41,769 bases of DNA from Candidatus Colimorpha merdihippi (lineage in GTDB: Bacteria; Bacteroidota; Bacteroidia; Bacteroidales; P3). The stretch lies in contig JAGHRY010000176.1 of the NCBI GenBank assembly GCA_018066145.1, positions 1 to 41,769 of the forward strand. Reading direction: 5' to 3'. The notes below the pieces were generated by a model. The model saw only the letters and a program-made list of their open reading frames with translations, was not told the origin of the DNA and ran no database searches. Below are positions 16,983-27,425 of this stretch, piece after piece; position 1 is the stretch's first letter, and every line of letters starts with the position of its first letter. The position numbers and the translations under genes are program-made.

Positions 16983-18338
16983 TTATTTGCCGATGCAGAA
17001 CCGATGGAAGATGTTGCCGAGGACCTCGTTGGAGGTGACTTCGCCGGTGATGGTGCCTAGGTGATAGAGGGCTTCGCGAAGGTCGATGACCACCAGGTCG
17101 GCAGGAATGCTGTCGGCTAGCCCTTGACGCACGAGGGAGAGGGAGGCAATTACCTTTTCGAGCGCTTCGAAATGGCGGAGGTTGGTGATGATGGGGTCCT
17201 GGGTGCTGTTGACGTCGTAGTGGACAGCGAGTTTCTGATGAAGCTGGTTGATTCCCTGACCTGTAAGGGCCGAGATGCGGAGCATTCCCTCGGGCGTTGA
17301 TGCAGTGCTGCTATTGCTTTCGCCCTCGGGCTGAATCTGGTCGCATTTGGTGAGTATGGGGATGAGCAGCTTGCCCTCCAATGAGATATGGCTGGAAAGT
17401 TCGTTGATTTCGTGGGACAGGGTATCGGGATTTTCGGAGAGGTAAAGCACCACTTGTGCCTTTTCGATGGTTTGGTAGCTGCGCTGGATGCCGAGCGATT
17501 CGATTTGATCGTCGCTATTCCGGATGCCGGCAGTATCGATAAACCGATAGGTGATGCCGTGGATGTTCAGCGTGTCTTCAATGGTGTCGCGGGTGGTGCC
17601 GGGAATGTCGCTTACAATGGCGCGTTCTTCGCCCAACAAGGCGTTGAGCATTGTGGATTTGCCTGCATTAGGTAGGCCTACAATGGCTACGGGGATACCA
17701 TTTTTGATGGCATTGCCCAAATGGAAACTCTTGCATAGCCGTTGGCATTCGGTATCGATGGTGTCGACGATGGAGAGCAGCTGCTTGCGGTCGGCAAATT
17801 CGACATCTTCTTCGCTGAAATCCAGCTCCAGTTCCAATAGTGCCGTAAGTTCTACAAACTGCTGCCTCAATTGCTGCAGGCGGTGGGAGTAGCCTCCTCG
17901 CATTTGGCTGAGGGCGAGTTGGTGTGTGGCGGCATTGGTGCTGTCGATAAGGTCGGCTACGGCTTCGGCTTGGGAAAGGTCGATGCGGCCGTTGAGAAAA
18001 GCCCTTTGGGTGAATTCGCCAGGGGCAGCCATGATGGCTCCGCTTTTGATGAGGGCCTGAAGAATGGCTTGTTGCACGTAGGACGAACCGTGGCAGGCTA
18101 TTTCGATGGTATCTTCGCCAGTGTAGGAGTGGGGGGCATTGTAGCGGGTAACCATCACCTCGTCGACAACATGCCCCTCGTGGCGGAAGAGGGAATAGCC
18201 TACGGCTTGGTGCTGAGGACCGCAAGAGGGAAGCGATACGTGCTTGGCGGCGATGGCATGTGCTTCGGGACCGGAGATGCGGACGACGGCAATGCCTCCT
18301 TTGCCCGGAGGGGTAGAAATGGCAGCGATAGTACTCAT
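16983..18338 (-). CDS. mnmE: tRNA uridine-5-carboxymethylaminomethyl(34) synthesis GTPase MnmE
   Basis: MSTIAAISTPPGKGGIAVVRISGP, GLPNAGKSTMLNALLGEERAIVSDIPGTTRDTIED, C-terminal FHRFCIGK. Confidence 0.98.
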   Translation of the reverse strand: MSTIAAISTPPGKGGIAVVRISGPEAHAIAAKHVSLPSCGPQHQAVGYSLFRHEGHVVDEVMVTRYNAPHSYTGEDTIEIACHGSSYVQQAILQALIKSGAIMAAPGEFTQRAFLNGRIDLSQAEAVADLIDSTNAATHQLALSQMRGGYSHRLQQLRQQFVELTALLELELDFSEEDVEFADRKQLLSIVDTIDTECQRLCKSFHLGNAIKNGIPVAIVGLPNAGKSTMLNALLGEERAIVSDIPGTTRDTIEDTLNIHGITYRFIDTAGIRNSDDQIESLGIQRSYQTIEKAQVVLYLSENPDTLSHEINELSSHISLEGKLLIPILTKCDQIQPEGESNSSTASTPEGMLRISALTGQGINQLHQKLAVHYDVNSTQDPIITNLRHFEALEKVIASLSLVRQGLADSIPADLVVIDLREALYHLGTITGEVTSNEVLGNIFHRFCIGK

Positions 18339-18361
18339 TGGAATGGAATTATCAATAGCGG

Positions 18362-18913
18362 CTATTCTTTGTGCGTATCTTCAATTTCAGGTTCAGAATC
18401 GTTGGCGTCAGCGGGTTCGGCCTCGACAGGGTCGGCAATATACTGATCGCCGAAGAGGGAGGTCATCTGCTCGTTGGAGAGGCCCAAGTCGTTCTTCATC
18501 TTATACATATTGGGGTAGGCAAGGAAGAGCATGAGCACCAGCAGGATGGTGACCATGAGAAGGGCGGTGTCGGACATGAGCACCATCAGCACGCATTCGA
18601 TAATGACGATTGACAGCACGCTGGGGTAAAGGTTGGCAATATAGCTTCGGTACCCTTGGAGTTGGGCATCGAAATCGTCGAGCTGACGAAGCCTGGGTGC
18701 CGTGCGGCGAATCATCATCAGTTCCATGGCCACGGCCAGTACTGCCAGGATGGAGCCGGAAATGAGCATCCAGCGGGCCACTTCGGGCGACTGGTAGCTG
18801 ACATGGAATGGCGAAAAATAGAAAATGATGGCAACAAGTACTACTGCTATGGAGCCATAAAGGCCGATATTGGCGTTGCGCCGGATACTTTTGATAATGT
18901 CGTTGTGGTTCAT
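18362..18913 (-). CDS. Hypothetical integral membrane protein
   Basis: 183-aa ORF with about four hydrophobic segments and an acidic tail; 3 nt before it lies the uvrA stop on the same strand. Confidence 0.7.
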   Translation of the reverse strand: MNHNDIIKSIRRNANIGLYGSIAVVLVAIIFYFSPFHVSYQSPEVARWMLISGSILAVLAVAMELMMIRRTAPRLRQLDDFDAQLQGYRSYIANLYPSVLSIVIIECVLMVLMSDTALLMVTILLVLMLFLAYPNMYKMKNDLGLSNEQMTSLFGDQYIADPVEAEPADANDSEPEIEDTHKE

Positions 18914-18915
18914 TG

Positions 18916-21750
18916 TTATTTGTTGGAAAGTTTGTCTTTAAGAAATTTTGCGGTATAGGATTGGGGGCATTTGACCAATTGCTCGGGGGTGCCGGCAAAT
19001 ACGAGCTTGCCACCATCGCGACCGCCCTCGGGACCCATGTCGATAACCCAGTCGGCCACCTTGATAATATCGTGGTGGTGCTCGATGACGATGATGCTGT
19101 GGCCGCGTTCGATAAGGCTGTTGAAAGCGGTAATGAGTTTTTGGATATCGTGGAAATGAAGGCCGGTGGAAGGCTCGTCGAAAATGAACAGCTTGTTGCG
19201 GTTGGTGTCGCCTTTGACCAAATAGGAAGCCAGCTTCACGCGCTGGGCCTCGCCGCCGCTCAGAGAGGATGACGACTGACCGAGTTTGAGATACCCCAGA
19301 CCTACATCCTGCAGAGGCTGGAGGCGCTCGAGAATGCTTTTCTGCCCTTCGAAAAAGTCGATGGCTTGGTCGATGGTCATATCCAACACTTCGGAGATAT
19401 TCTTATCGAGATATTTCACCTCGAGGGTTTCTTCTTTGAATCGGGTGCCGTGGCACTCTTCGCATACCAGATGCACGTCGGCCATAAACTGCATGCCTAC
19501 GGTAACATAGCCTTCGCCTTCGCACATATCGCAACGTCCGCCCTCGGTATTGAAAGAGAAGAATCCGGGTTTGTAGCCCCGGCTTTTGGCGAGGGGTTGC
19601 GAAGCGTAGAGCTGCCGGATTTCGTCGTAAGCTTTCATATATGTGGCGGGATTGCTGCGGGTGGAACGGCCAATAGGATTTTGGTCGACGAGCTCGATAG
19701 AGGCAATACGTGCTAGGTCGCCCGATACGCCGGCGCATTTGCCAACGTAGTCGGTGGAGCCGTCGAAACGTTTTTGAAGCACATCGTATAGCACCTGCTT
19801 GACCAAAGAGGTTTTGCCCGAACCCGATACGCCGGTGACCACAGTAAGTACGCCCAAGGGAAAGTCGACAGTGACATGCTGCAGATTGTTGCAGAAAGCG
19901 CCCCGAATGGTGATTTTGTCGCGCCAGGGTCGACGTGACGTAGGCACCGGGATGCTCATCTTGCCCAAGAGGTATTGTGCGGTGAGCGATTCTTTTGGAG
20001 CCTGGCTGACCAGCTGGTCGGGGGTGCCAGCAAAGACAACCTTGCCGCCCAGGCGTCCGGCGCCAGGACCAATGTCGATGATGTAATCGGCGGCCCGCAT
20101 GATATCTTCGTCGTGCTCAACCACAATCACGGTGTTACCGAGGTCGCGAAGCTGCTTTAATACGGTTATGAGCCGGTCGGTATCGCGGGAATGGAGGCCG
20201 ATGCTGGGCTCGTCGAGAATGTACATGCTGCCCACAAGCGAGCTGCCCAGGGAGGTGGCCAGATTGATACGTTGCGACTCGCCGCCGCTGAGGCTGTTGG
20301 ACAAACGCGAGAGCGATAAGTAGCCTAAGCCCACTTCCATCAGGTAGCGAACCCTGTTGTTGAGTTCTATCAACAGCCGGTGGGCCACTTCGCGTTCGGC
20401 GGGTGTAAGCACTTGGCGACCTTCTGCCGGTTCGGAGGTGATGTCTTCGAGCCATTGGGCAAAATCGCTCACCGGCATGGCCAGCAGTTCGGTGATGCTG
20501 CGGCCACAGATTTTTACATAAGAGGCGTCTTTGCGCAAACGCGAACCGCGGCAGTCGGGGCAGGTGGTTTTGCCTCTGAACCGCGACAGCATCACCCGGT
20601 ATTGGATCTTGTAGGCCTGCTCTTCAATCCATTTGAAGAACCCGTTGATGCCCTCCCAGGAACCTTCGCCATTCCATAAGATATCGCGTTCGTGGTCGGT
20701 GAGGTCGCAGTAGGGGGTGTGGATAGGAAAGTTCAGCCGGGTGGATTGGCGAATGAAATGGCTTTTCCATTCGGTCATCTTTTCGCCGCGCCAGCACACC
20801 ACGCAATCGTCGTAGACCGAAAGTGATTTATTCGGCACCACGATGTCCTCGTCGATGCCTACAATGCTGCCGTATCCTTGGCAGGTAGGGCAAGCGCCAT
20901 AGGGATTGTTGAAACTGAAAAAATTGGGATTCGGTTTCTCGAAAATGATGCCGTCGGCTTCGAATTTGTTGGAGAAATCGGCCGATTGCGAGTTGCCATC
21001 GGTGAGTTCGACATGGATATTGCAAGCTCCGCGCCCTTCGAAGAAAGCGGTCTGCACCGATTCGGCGATGCGGGCAAGCTGGTCGTCATCGGAATGATGA
21101 ATCAGGATGCGGTCCACCAGCAGTTTTACGGAGCCGAAATCGGGGGTGTTGGATTTGCTGGTGTCTTCCTTATCGGGATTGGATTCGAGATAGTCTTCGA
21201 TGCGCACGATGGTTCCCTTAACGGCAATGCGTTGGAATCCTTCCTGGCGCAGCATCTCAAGCTGAGGGCGCAAGGGATGTTCCTTCGAGACAGTCAGCGG
21301 GGCATAGATGATGACCCGGGAATCGTCGGCAAAGGAGTAGATATAGTCAACCACATCGCTCACAGAATGGCGCTTGACCTCGACTCCGGAAATGGGGGAG
21401 AAGGTGCGGCCGATGCGGGCAAACATAAGTTTGAGGTATTCAAACAATTCGGTCGAGGTGCCTACGGTAGAACGAGGGTTGGAGGTGTTGACCTTCTGTT
21501 CGATGGCTACGGCAGGGGCGATATTCTCGATGAGGTCTACCTCGGGTTTGGACATGCGGCCGAGAAATTGTCGGGCATAGCTTGAGAGGCTCTCGACATA
21601 ACGCCGCTGGCCTTCGGCATAAAGGGTGTCGAAAGCCAAACTCGATTTGCCTGAGCCGCTGAGGCCGGTGATGACTACCAGTTTGCCTTGCGGGATATTG
21701 ACCGAGATGTTTTTGAGGTTGTTGACGCGAGCGCCGTGGATTTTAATCAT
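18916..21750 (-). CDS. uvrA: Excinuclease ABC subunit A
   Basis: Two ABC ATPase halves ([41 protein letters not shown]), zinc-finger cysteines, [12 protein letters not shown] and [12 protein letters not shown]. Confidence 0.98.
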   Translation of the reverse strand: MIKIHGARVNNLKNISVNIPQGKLVVITGLSGSGKSSLAFDTLYAEGQRRYVESLSSYARQFLGRMSKPEVDLIENIAPAVAIEQKVNTSNPRSTVGTSTELFEYLKLMFARIGRTFSPISGVEVKRHSVSDVVDYIYSFADDSRVIIYAPLTVSKEHPLRPQLEMLRQEGFQRIAVKGTIVRIEDYLESNPDKEDTSKSNTPDFGSVKLLVDRILIHHSDDDQLARIAESVQTAFFEGRGACNIHVELTDGNSQSADFSNKFEADGIIFEKPNPNFFSFNNPYGACPTCQGYGSIVGIDEDIVVPNKSLSVYDDCVVCWRGEKMTEWKSHFIRQSTRLNFPIHTPYCDLTDHERDILWNGEGSWEGINGFFKWIEEQAYKIQYRVMLSRFRGKTTCPDCRGSRLRKDASYVKICGRSITELLAMPVSDFAQWLEDITSEPAEGRQVLTPAEREVAHRLLIELNNRVRYLMEVGLGYLSLSRLSNSLSGGESQRINLATSLGSSLVGSMYILDEPSIGLHSRDTDRLITVLKQLRDLGNTVIVVEHDEDIMRAADYIIDIGPGAGRLGGKVVFAGTPDQLVSQAPKESLTAQYLLGKMSIPVPTSRRPWRDKITIRGAFCNNLQHVTVDFPLGVLTVVTGVSGSGKTSLVKQVLYDVLQKRFDGSTDYVGKCAGVSGDLARIASIELVDQNPIGRSTRSNPATYMKAYDEIRQLYASQPLAKSRGYKPGFFSFNTEGGRCDMCEGEGYVTVGMQFMADVHLVCEECHGTRFKEETLEVKYLDKNISEVLDMTIDQAIDFFEGQKSILERLQPLQDVGLGYLKLGQSSSSLSGGEAQRVKLASYLVKGDTNRNKLFIFDEPSTGLHFHDIQKLITAFNSLIERGHSIIVIEHHHDIIKVADWVIDMGPEGGRDGGKLVFAGTPEQLVKCPQSYTAKFLKDKLSNK

Positions 21751-21907
21751 GGTATTGTTCGATGATTCGGATTTGCAGATGAAAGAAGAATCTGTAGGGG
21801 CAGGTTACATGGTGGCTAGTTGGATGCCTTAAGTGTTGAAACACAATGAGTATGTGGGGAAGATAGAGCCTTCTTTCGCATAGTATATATAATTATTTAT
21901 TAAACTG

Positions 21908-21915
21908 CAAAGATA
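21908..21915 (-). promoter_or_regulatory. Putative uvrA promoter -7 box
   Basis: Minus strand TATCTTTG upstream of the uvrA start at 21750. Confidence 0.4.
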
Positions 21916-21944
21916 CGAAAAAAAATGGGAACAGAGAGAAAAAA

Positions 21945-21975
21945 CGTGGACGGCACGCAAAAGCGACCGTCCACG
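21945..21975 (-). terminator. Intrinsic terminator of the fba gene
   Basis: Minus strand CGTGGACGG-loop-CCGTCCACG followed by TTTTTT. Confidence 0.75.
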
Positions 21976-22001
21976 GATGGGGATGATAGCTGAAGGAGAA
22001 T

Positions 22002-23009
22002 TTATTTCTCGATCAGTTTGTCGTTGGAACCGAGCACGTTGATGATTTTGTGCATGTACATCTGTTTCATGCTTTCGCGTGCGGGTTTCAGATACTGGCG
22101 GGGATCGAAATGGCCGGGATTTTCGGCCAGATGCTTGCGAACGGCTGCGGTCATGGCCAGACGGCTGTCGCTATCGATATTGATTTTGCATACAGCGCTC
22201 TTGGAGGCTTTGCGAAGCTGTTCTTCGGGAATGCCTACGGCTGCTTTGAGGCTGCCGCCATTGGCATTGATGGTGTCGACGGCATCCTGGGGCACCGAGC
22301 TGCTGCCATGGAGCACGATGGGGAATCCGGGGAGTTTCTTTTCGATGGCTTCAAGCACGTCGAAAGCCAGGGGGGGAGGCAGCAAACGGCCGGTTTCGGG
22401 GTCGACGGTGCATTGTTCGGGGGTGAACTTGTAGGCGCCGTGGCTGGTGCCGATGCTGATGGCCAGGGAGTCGCAGCCGGTCTTGGTTACGAAATCGATA
22501 ACCTCTTCGGGTTTGGTGTAGTGGCTCTCTTCGGAAGCCACTTCGTCTTCAACACCGGCCAGCACGCCCAATTCGCCTTCGACGGTGACATCGAACTGGT
22601 GGGCATATTCAACAACCTTTTTGGTTAGGGCCACATTCTCGTCGTAGGGGAGGCTGGAACCATCGATCATCACGCTGCTGAAGCCCATGTCGATGCAGCT
22701 CTTGCAGGTCTCGAAGCTGTCGCCGTGGTCGAGGTGGAGTACGATTTCGGGGTGGGCGCAGCCCAGTTCCTTGGCGTATTCGACAGCTCCTTCGGCCATG
22801 TAGCGCAAGAGGGTTTGGTTGGCATAGTCGCGAGCGCCGCGGCTTACCTGCATGATGACGGGACTTTTGGTCTCGACAGCAGCCATAACGATGGCCTGCA
22901 TCTGCTCCATATTATTGAAGTTGAAGGCGGGGATAGCATAGCCGCCGTCCACTGCTTTGGCAAACATAGCACGGGTGTTTACCAAGCCAATTTTCTTATA
23001 ATCTACCAT
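22002..23009 (-). CDS. fba: Class II fructose-bisphosphate aldolase
   Basis: From MVDYKKIGLVNTRAMFAKAVDGGYAIPAFNFNNMEQMQAIV; IVLHLDHGDSFETCKSCIDMGFSSVMIDGSSLPYDEN; FPIVLHGSSSVP. Confidence 0.96.
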   Translation of the reverse strand: MVDYKKIGLVNTRAMFAKAVDGGYAIPAFNFNNMEQMQAIVMAAVETKSPVIMQVSRGARDYANQTLLRYMAEGAVEYAKELGCAHPEIVLHLDHGDSFETCKSCIDMGFSSVMIDGSSLPYDENVALTKKVVEYAHQFDVTVEGELGVLAGVEDEVASEESHYTKPEEVIDFVTKTGCDSLAISIGTSHGAYKFTPEQCTVDPETGRLLPPPLAFDVLEAIEKKLPGFPIVLHGSSSVPQDAVDTINANGGSLKAAVGIPEEQLRKASKSAVCKINIDSDSRLAMTAAVRKHLAENPGHFDPRQYLKPARESMKQMYMHKIINVLGSNDKLIEK

Positions 23010-23040
23010 ATTGTGTGAGTATTTGTGTTGTTTGAATTTG

Positions 23041-23048
23041 CAAAGATA
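23041..23048 (-). promoter_or_regulatory. Putative fba promoter -7 box
   Basis: Minus strand TATCTTTG, 32 nt upstream of the start codon. Confidence 0.5.
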
Positions 23049-23190
23049 CAAAGTTTTTTTGACATAGCGATATTTTTGATGAAATAGGCCTATTTTTTTA
23101 TGGAATAGATTGTGGCAGATATGGCTTTCGTGAGTGCGGGAGGATTCTGCCCAAGGCTGGATTCGATGCAATTACGGCATAGCATAAACA

Positions 23191-23222
23191 AAGAGGAACC
23201 CTTCTGCAAAAGGGCTCCTCTT
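23191..23222 (-). terminator. Hairpin terminator after the fimbrillin gene
   Basis: aagaggaaccctt-ctgca-aaagggctcctctt. Confidence 0.6.
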
Positions 23223-23244
23223 AAAGGTGTGTTATATCAAGTGA

Positions 23245-24600
23245 TTACCAGTTATTCACGACAGGGCGGATGGGGTAGGCGTGATTTCTATTATATTGGT
23301 CAGGAACAATATAGAATTCTTCATAAGTTGAATCATACTCTACATGATAGCAATAACCGTCTTCGTATGTTTTAGTCCAATAACAACATCTTTGAATGCG
23401 AGTAACAGGACTCGTCGAGGTAGGACAAAAACTACCTGCGTTTGGCAAGAAAATGGCGTTCCCATTCGAACCTGTAAAAAGTATGCTGCTAGAATTTCCA
23501 GACAAACTGCAATAGTGAATCAATTCGCTGAATTGGTATGCCGTAGGCGTAGCCCATTCGTTGCCACAACGAATCGTAGCAGCATCCACGAACTCAGCAT
23601 TAGGATATCCTGCGTCAACAACATCATCATAAGAGGAGGCATTGTTATCTCCGAATTTGAAGAAGTAGCCAAAATCGGTACTGCTATTGGCGCCAATATT
23701 TTTGGTTGCCCATAAAGTACCAGAAGGAAGACCAAGGTCGACAGCACCATCGGGTACAATATGGTCTTCGGGTGTGTTGGCTAAATTGTTGAGAGGATAG
23801 ATGACCTTGCGGTCGAGGGTATAGCTAGTTGATAAAGTAGAATTGTAGGATCGATTGGCGTTTGCATCACCAGAAACGCCCCAGAATTTGATGGTGAAAC
23901 CGCCATCAAGCGTGCCGGGAAGAATGGCAATGTAGTAGTCTTCGCCTTGCTCGATGTTGCCGTAAAGGCGAATATATTTTGAACCCATTCTATTATAATC
24001 GTCTTGTTCTGCCAAAGGAAGAGGAGTGATATTGGAGGGGGTACCATCGGTGGTAATATCAGCGGAGAAGAGCCCTGAAATCATTCGGTCGCCATTGGAA
24101 ATAATCTGGATAGAGGTACAGTCGTAGGGCGAGGTAACCTTAAGGTAGGCACAAACGTTTTTGAAGTCGAAATCGGTGCCTTCGCTATAGGCCGTCATGA
24201 TGTTGGCCTTAGGGTCGAAACTGCCAGCTACTGCTGTTTGCAATGAGGGAAGGCTGGTAGTGATGGTAGTGCCGGATATTGTTGAAAATTCGTCATAAGG
24301 GTACAGGCCAATGTAGGCGTTTGAATTTTGAGCATGGCCACTGAAATCGGCCTGGGTGCCTTGGATGTTTTCCACTTCAAATTCATAAGATGTTTCGGAG
24401 GAAGTGGTGAACACGCCGATTTTGTCGCCCTCGTTCCAATAAATAGCTGATCCGTTGTTGAGGTGTGTTTTGGCATTAGACTGTTCGGCGGTGGCATGGA
24501 AAGTCATGAACACTTTGCCGCCGTCCTCGTTTTTCTGGCAGGAGCCCAAGGCGAGGAGGCACATGGCCATTAAAAAGCCGGATATAAGATTTCTTTTCAT
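23245..24600 (-). CDS. Fimbrillin-family lipoprotein with a C-terminal VDLGLPSGTLWA-type domain
   Basis: MKRNLISGFLMAMCLLALGSCQKNEDG lipobox; fimbrillin-like AKTHLNNGSAIYWNEGDKIGVFTT...; C-terminal half GAVDLGLPSGTLWATKNIGANSSTDFGYFFKFGDN. Confidence 0.85.
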   Translation of the reverse strand: MKRNLISGFLMAMCLLALGSCQKNEDGGKVFMTFHATAEQSNAKTHLNNGSAIYWNEGDKIGVFTTSSETSYEFEVENIQGTQADFSGHAQNSNAYIGLYPYDEFSTISGTTITTSLPSLQTAVAGSFDPKANIMTAYSEGTDFDFKNVCAYLKVTSPYDCTSIQIISNGDRMISGLFSADITTDGTPSNITPLPLAEQDDYNRMGSKYIRLYGNIEQGEDYYIAILPGTLDGGFTIKFWGVSGDANANRSYNSTLSTSYTLDRKVIYPLNNLANTPEDHIVPDGAVDLGLPSGTLWATKNIGANSSTDFGYFFKFGDNNASSYDDVVDAGYPNAEFVDAATIRCGNEWATPTAYQFSELIHYCSLSGNSSSILFTGSNGNAIFLPNAGSFCPTSTSPVTRIQRCCYWTKTYEDGYCYHVEYDSTYEEFYIVPDQYNRNHAYPIRPVVNNW

Positions 24601-24643
24601 GATTGTTGCGTTCGGTATTTGTTAAAGCATTGATAATCTCGGC

Positions 24644-24841
24644 CTAGAAATGAGTATCGATGGCCTCGGTTTGGTTGTTGCGGTTGAAAAATCCGTTGCT
24701 GGAAGGAGCAGGATTGCTATTGCCACCCATGTCGATTCCTTGGTGGGTTTGCAGCGATTCGGTGGATCCGGCAAAACCTTTCTCAATGGAGAAGGATACT
24801 ACCTTGATTGCAGGGGCAAGATAGGTCTGTCTTTTTGTCAT
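24644..24841 (-). CDS. Small 65-aa protein upstream of the fimbrillin gene, function unknown
   Basis: MTKRQTYLAPAIKVVSFSIEKGFAGSTESLQTHQGIDMGGNSNPAPSSNGFFNRNNQTEAIDTHF; intact, 43 nt before the fimbrillin start, with its own promoter. Confidence 0.7.
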   Translation of the reverse strand: MTKRQTYLAPAIKVVSFSIEKGFAGSTESLQTHQGIDMGGNSNPAPSSNGFFNRNNQTEAIDTHF

Positions 24842-24958
24842 TGTTTATTGTTTTTTTATTATTTTCTTAATTTTTTTTGCTGAATATGATGGCGAAAATC
24901 GTGTAACATATTGTTGTTTAAACGATTTTGCTTTACTGCTTATCTATGATAAGCGTTG

Positions 24959-24988
24959 CAAATATACAAAAAAAATCTGATATTGCAA
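24959..24988 (-). promoter_or_regulatory. Promoter of the small peptide / fimbrillin operon
   Basis: Minus strand TTG (24988-24986), N19, TATATTTG (24966-24959). Confidence 0.55.
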
Positions 24989-25246
24989 TCGGTTAACAAA
25001 TAATTGTTGAAAAATGTTGCAAATTGTTGATAAGTTGTTTGCCCTATATGGGGTGGAAAAGGACTATTTTGGGGATGTAGAAAAAGGGGATTAAACAATG
25101 TGGGGGGAATGGGGAAAAACTATTTCTTGTCGCATATTTCAAGAACTGCCAGATAAGGGGAGGTTTGCAGATTTGCTTTACAGTGATGTTGTGTATCAAT
25201 GCGTTAGATAGTGTAACAGAGTCGCAAAGAGTAGTGGATGGGAAGT

Positions 25247-25337
25247 GAATGGGGGGTGGGTCCGATGGTTGTTCGTCGCATGTCCGTTCTGGAACGGACT
25301 AACAACGGAGCCAGTGCGAAGTTACCCTTGAGTTACT
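25247..25337. repeat. Dispersed palindromic repeat with 11-bp periodicity, copy B
   Basis: ggtccgatggttgttcgtcgcatgtccgttctggaacggactaacaacggagccagtgcgaagttacccttgagttact. About 75% identical by eye (59/79 over the core) to 2963-3041, with no indels. Confidence 0.8.
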
Positions 25338-25437
25338 CTGAAGCTGCTTGTTTTTCTCTTGTTTTGGGGTGCAATATTGGGTGTCCATTGTAGGATTTAA
25401 ACAGATGTCTTGCCGGGATTATCGCCATGGGGAATTG

Positions 25438-26250
25438 CTATAGCTGGCCTTGGAAGATGGTGTGGGGGAGTGCGGGGGTGGCATCGGGAGCAAAGAGGCC
25501 GAAAACGGTGGCGCCGCTGCCGCTCATGGCGGCAAAGAGGGCCCCCTGGCGGTAGCATTCGTCTTTGAGCTGGCTGATGGCGGGGTGGAGGGGGAAAACG
25601 GTGCGTTCGAAATCGTTGACCACAGTGCCGCGCCAATCGGCAACGGGGGCCTGGATCAGTTGGGGGAGGGGAGTGGAGGTTGCCGCAGCGGGGTCGATAA
25701 TCAGCCCGCCATAGGCCTCGCGGGTGCTAACGCCCTCGTCGGGTTTGGCCAAAACGAGTTGGAATCCCTTCAGCGGATTGCTGCCGAGGGGGGTGAGAAT
25801 ATCGCCGATGCCGGTGGCTAAAGCCGGCTGGTTGTCGATAAAGAAAGCGCAGTCGGCCCCCAGTCGAACGGCATACTGGCGCAGTTGCAACGAGTTGAGC
25901 CCCAGCGAAAACATATCGTTGAGCATACGAAGCACGAAAGCCGCATCGCTGCTGCCGCCGCCTAATCCGGCGCCAAAGGGAATGCGCTTTTCGAGATGCA
26001 TCCTTACTGCCCCCACGGCCGGGAAGTCGGTAGCAAGCAGTCGGTAGGCATTGACGCAGATATTGTCGTCGAGCGGGCAGTCGATAGGGATGCCCCCTTG
26101 GGAGAATTCGAACTGCTGCGAGTGTTCGATTTCGAGCTCATCGCATAGGGGAACGGGTATGAAGATAGAAGACAGGTCGTGGTAGCCGTCGGGTCGCTTG
26201 CGGATGATGCGCAGGCCTAGGTTGATTTTGCAGTTGGGATGTGATATCAC
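25438..26250 (-). CDS. ispE: 4-(cytidine 5'-diphospho)-2-C-methyl-D-erythritol kinase
   Basis: SHPNCKINLGLRIIRKRPDGYHDLSSIFIPV and KRIPFGAGLGGGSSDAAFVLRMLN (GHMP kinase). Confidence 0.96.
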   Translation of the reverse strand: MISHPNCKINLGLRIIRKRPDGYHDLSSIFIPVPLCDELEIEHSQQFEFSQGGIPIDCPLDDNICVNAYRLLATDFPAVGAVRMHLEKRIPFGAGLGGGSSDAAFVLRMLNDMFSLGLNSLQLRQYAVRLGADCAFFIDNQPALATGIGDILTPLGSNPLKGFQLVLAKPDEGVSTREAYGGLIIDPAAATSTPLPQLIQAPVADWRGTVVNDFERTVFPLHPAISQLKDECYRQGALFAAMSGSGATVFGLFAPDATPALPHTIFQGQL

Positions 26251-26263
26251 AGGGCTGAAAGGA

Positions 26264-27289
26264 TTAATCGTTGGTTGGGTCGGATTGGGGACTGGCGGAG
26301 GATTCTTCTTGGGAGGAAGGAGGATTGTTGAAGGCGGGGTCGGCGGCGCGGTCGTAGGCCCGAATGATTTTGGTTACAAGCTTGTGCCGGATGACATCGC
26401 TTTTGTCGAGCTGCACGATGCTGATGCCTTTGATGCCTTCGAGGATGCGGGTGGCCTGCACCAGGCCGCTCTGCTGATGCCTGGGGAGGTCGATTTGGGT
26501 GATGTCGCCGGTGATGATGAATTTGGCGTTGCGACCCATGCGGGTGAGGAACATTTTGAGTTGCGATGCAGTGGCATTTTGTGCTTCGTCGAGGATAACG
26601 AAGGCGTTATCGAGCGTGCGGCCGCGCATGAAAGCCAGCGGGGCAATTTCGATGGTGTTGTCCTCCCAGTAGCTGAGCAGTTTTTGCTGGGGAATCATAT
26701 CGCGGAGGGCGTCGTAGAGGGGCTGGAGGTAGGGGTCGAGCTTGTCGCGCAGGTCGCCGGGCAGGAAGCCCAGGTTTTCGCCAGCCTCGACTGCGGGCCG
26801 GGTGAGGATGATGCGCCGAATCTCCTTGTTTTTCAGCGCACGAACGGCCAAAGCTACGGCGGTGTAGGTTTTGCCGGTGCCGGCAGGGCCGATGGCAAAC
26901 ACCATATCGTTGTTGTTGACCTCTTGCACCAGTCGTTTCTGGTTGGCTGTGCGGGCGCGAATCAGCAGGCCGTTGCGGCCGTGGACGAGGATTTCGTCGT
27001 GGGTTTCGGCATCGGGGTGTGTGCCGCCGCTTTCGAAAATCTGCATGACCACATTTTCGTTGAGGTTGCCAACCTTGTCGTAGTGCTCCTTCATCGAAAG
27101 GAGCTTGCCTTCGAAATGGTCGATATCTTCGGCACTGCCCACGGCCTTGAGCATATCGCCCCGAGCGATGAGCTTGAGCTTGGGAAATAGGATTCTGACG
27201 AAATCCAACACCTTATCATTGTCGCCCCAAAACCGTGTATAGTCAATGGCTTCGAGCGAAAAAATCTTTTCTGTAATGGGTTCTTCCAT
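26264..27289 (-). CDS. PhoH family protein (ATPase)
   Basis: [50 protein letters not shown]...[11 protein letters not shown]. Confidence 0.96.
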   Translation of the reverse strand: MEEPITEKIFSLEAIDYTRFWGDNDKVLDFVRILFPKLKLIARGDMLKAVGSAEDIDHFEGKLLSMKEHYDKVGNLNENVVMQIFESGGTHPDAETHDEILVHGRNGLLIRARTANQKRLVQEVNNNDMVFAIGPAGTGKTYTAVALAVRALKNKEIRRIILTRPAVEAGENLGFLPGDLRDKLDPYLQPLYDALRDMIPQQKLLSYWEDNTIEIAPLAFMRGRTLDNAFVILDEAQNATASQLKMFLTRMGRNAKFIITGDITQIDLPRHQQSGLVQATRILEGIKGISIVQLDKSDVIRHKLVTKIIRAYDRAADPAFNNPPSSQEESSASPQSDPTND

Positions 27290-27343
27290 GAGGCAAAATT
27301 ACAAAAAAAATTGCATATATATAGTTATTCCAAAAAAAATATG

Positions 27344-27351
27344 TAATTTTG
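27344..27351 (+). promoter_or_regulatory. Putative -7 box of the ROK kinase / GH92 operon
   Basis: TAATTTTG in the divergent intergenic region. Confidence 0.5.
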
Positions 27352-27425
27352 TAGCGTAATTGGGAGTCGGTGACGACTGTCGAACTAAAACAATTTCTTG
27401 ATAATAACAACAAAAAATAGAGAAT

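Noticed and set aside
26198-27190. 330-aa plus-strand ORF opposite phoH/ispE
   Set aside because: Antisense shadow ORF; the opposite strand has clear PhoH motifs.
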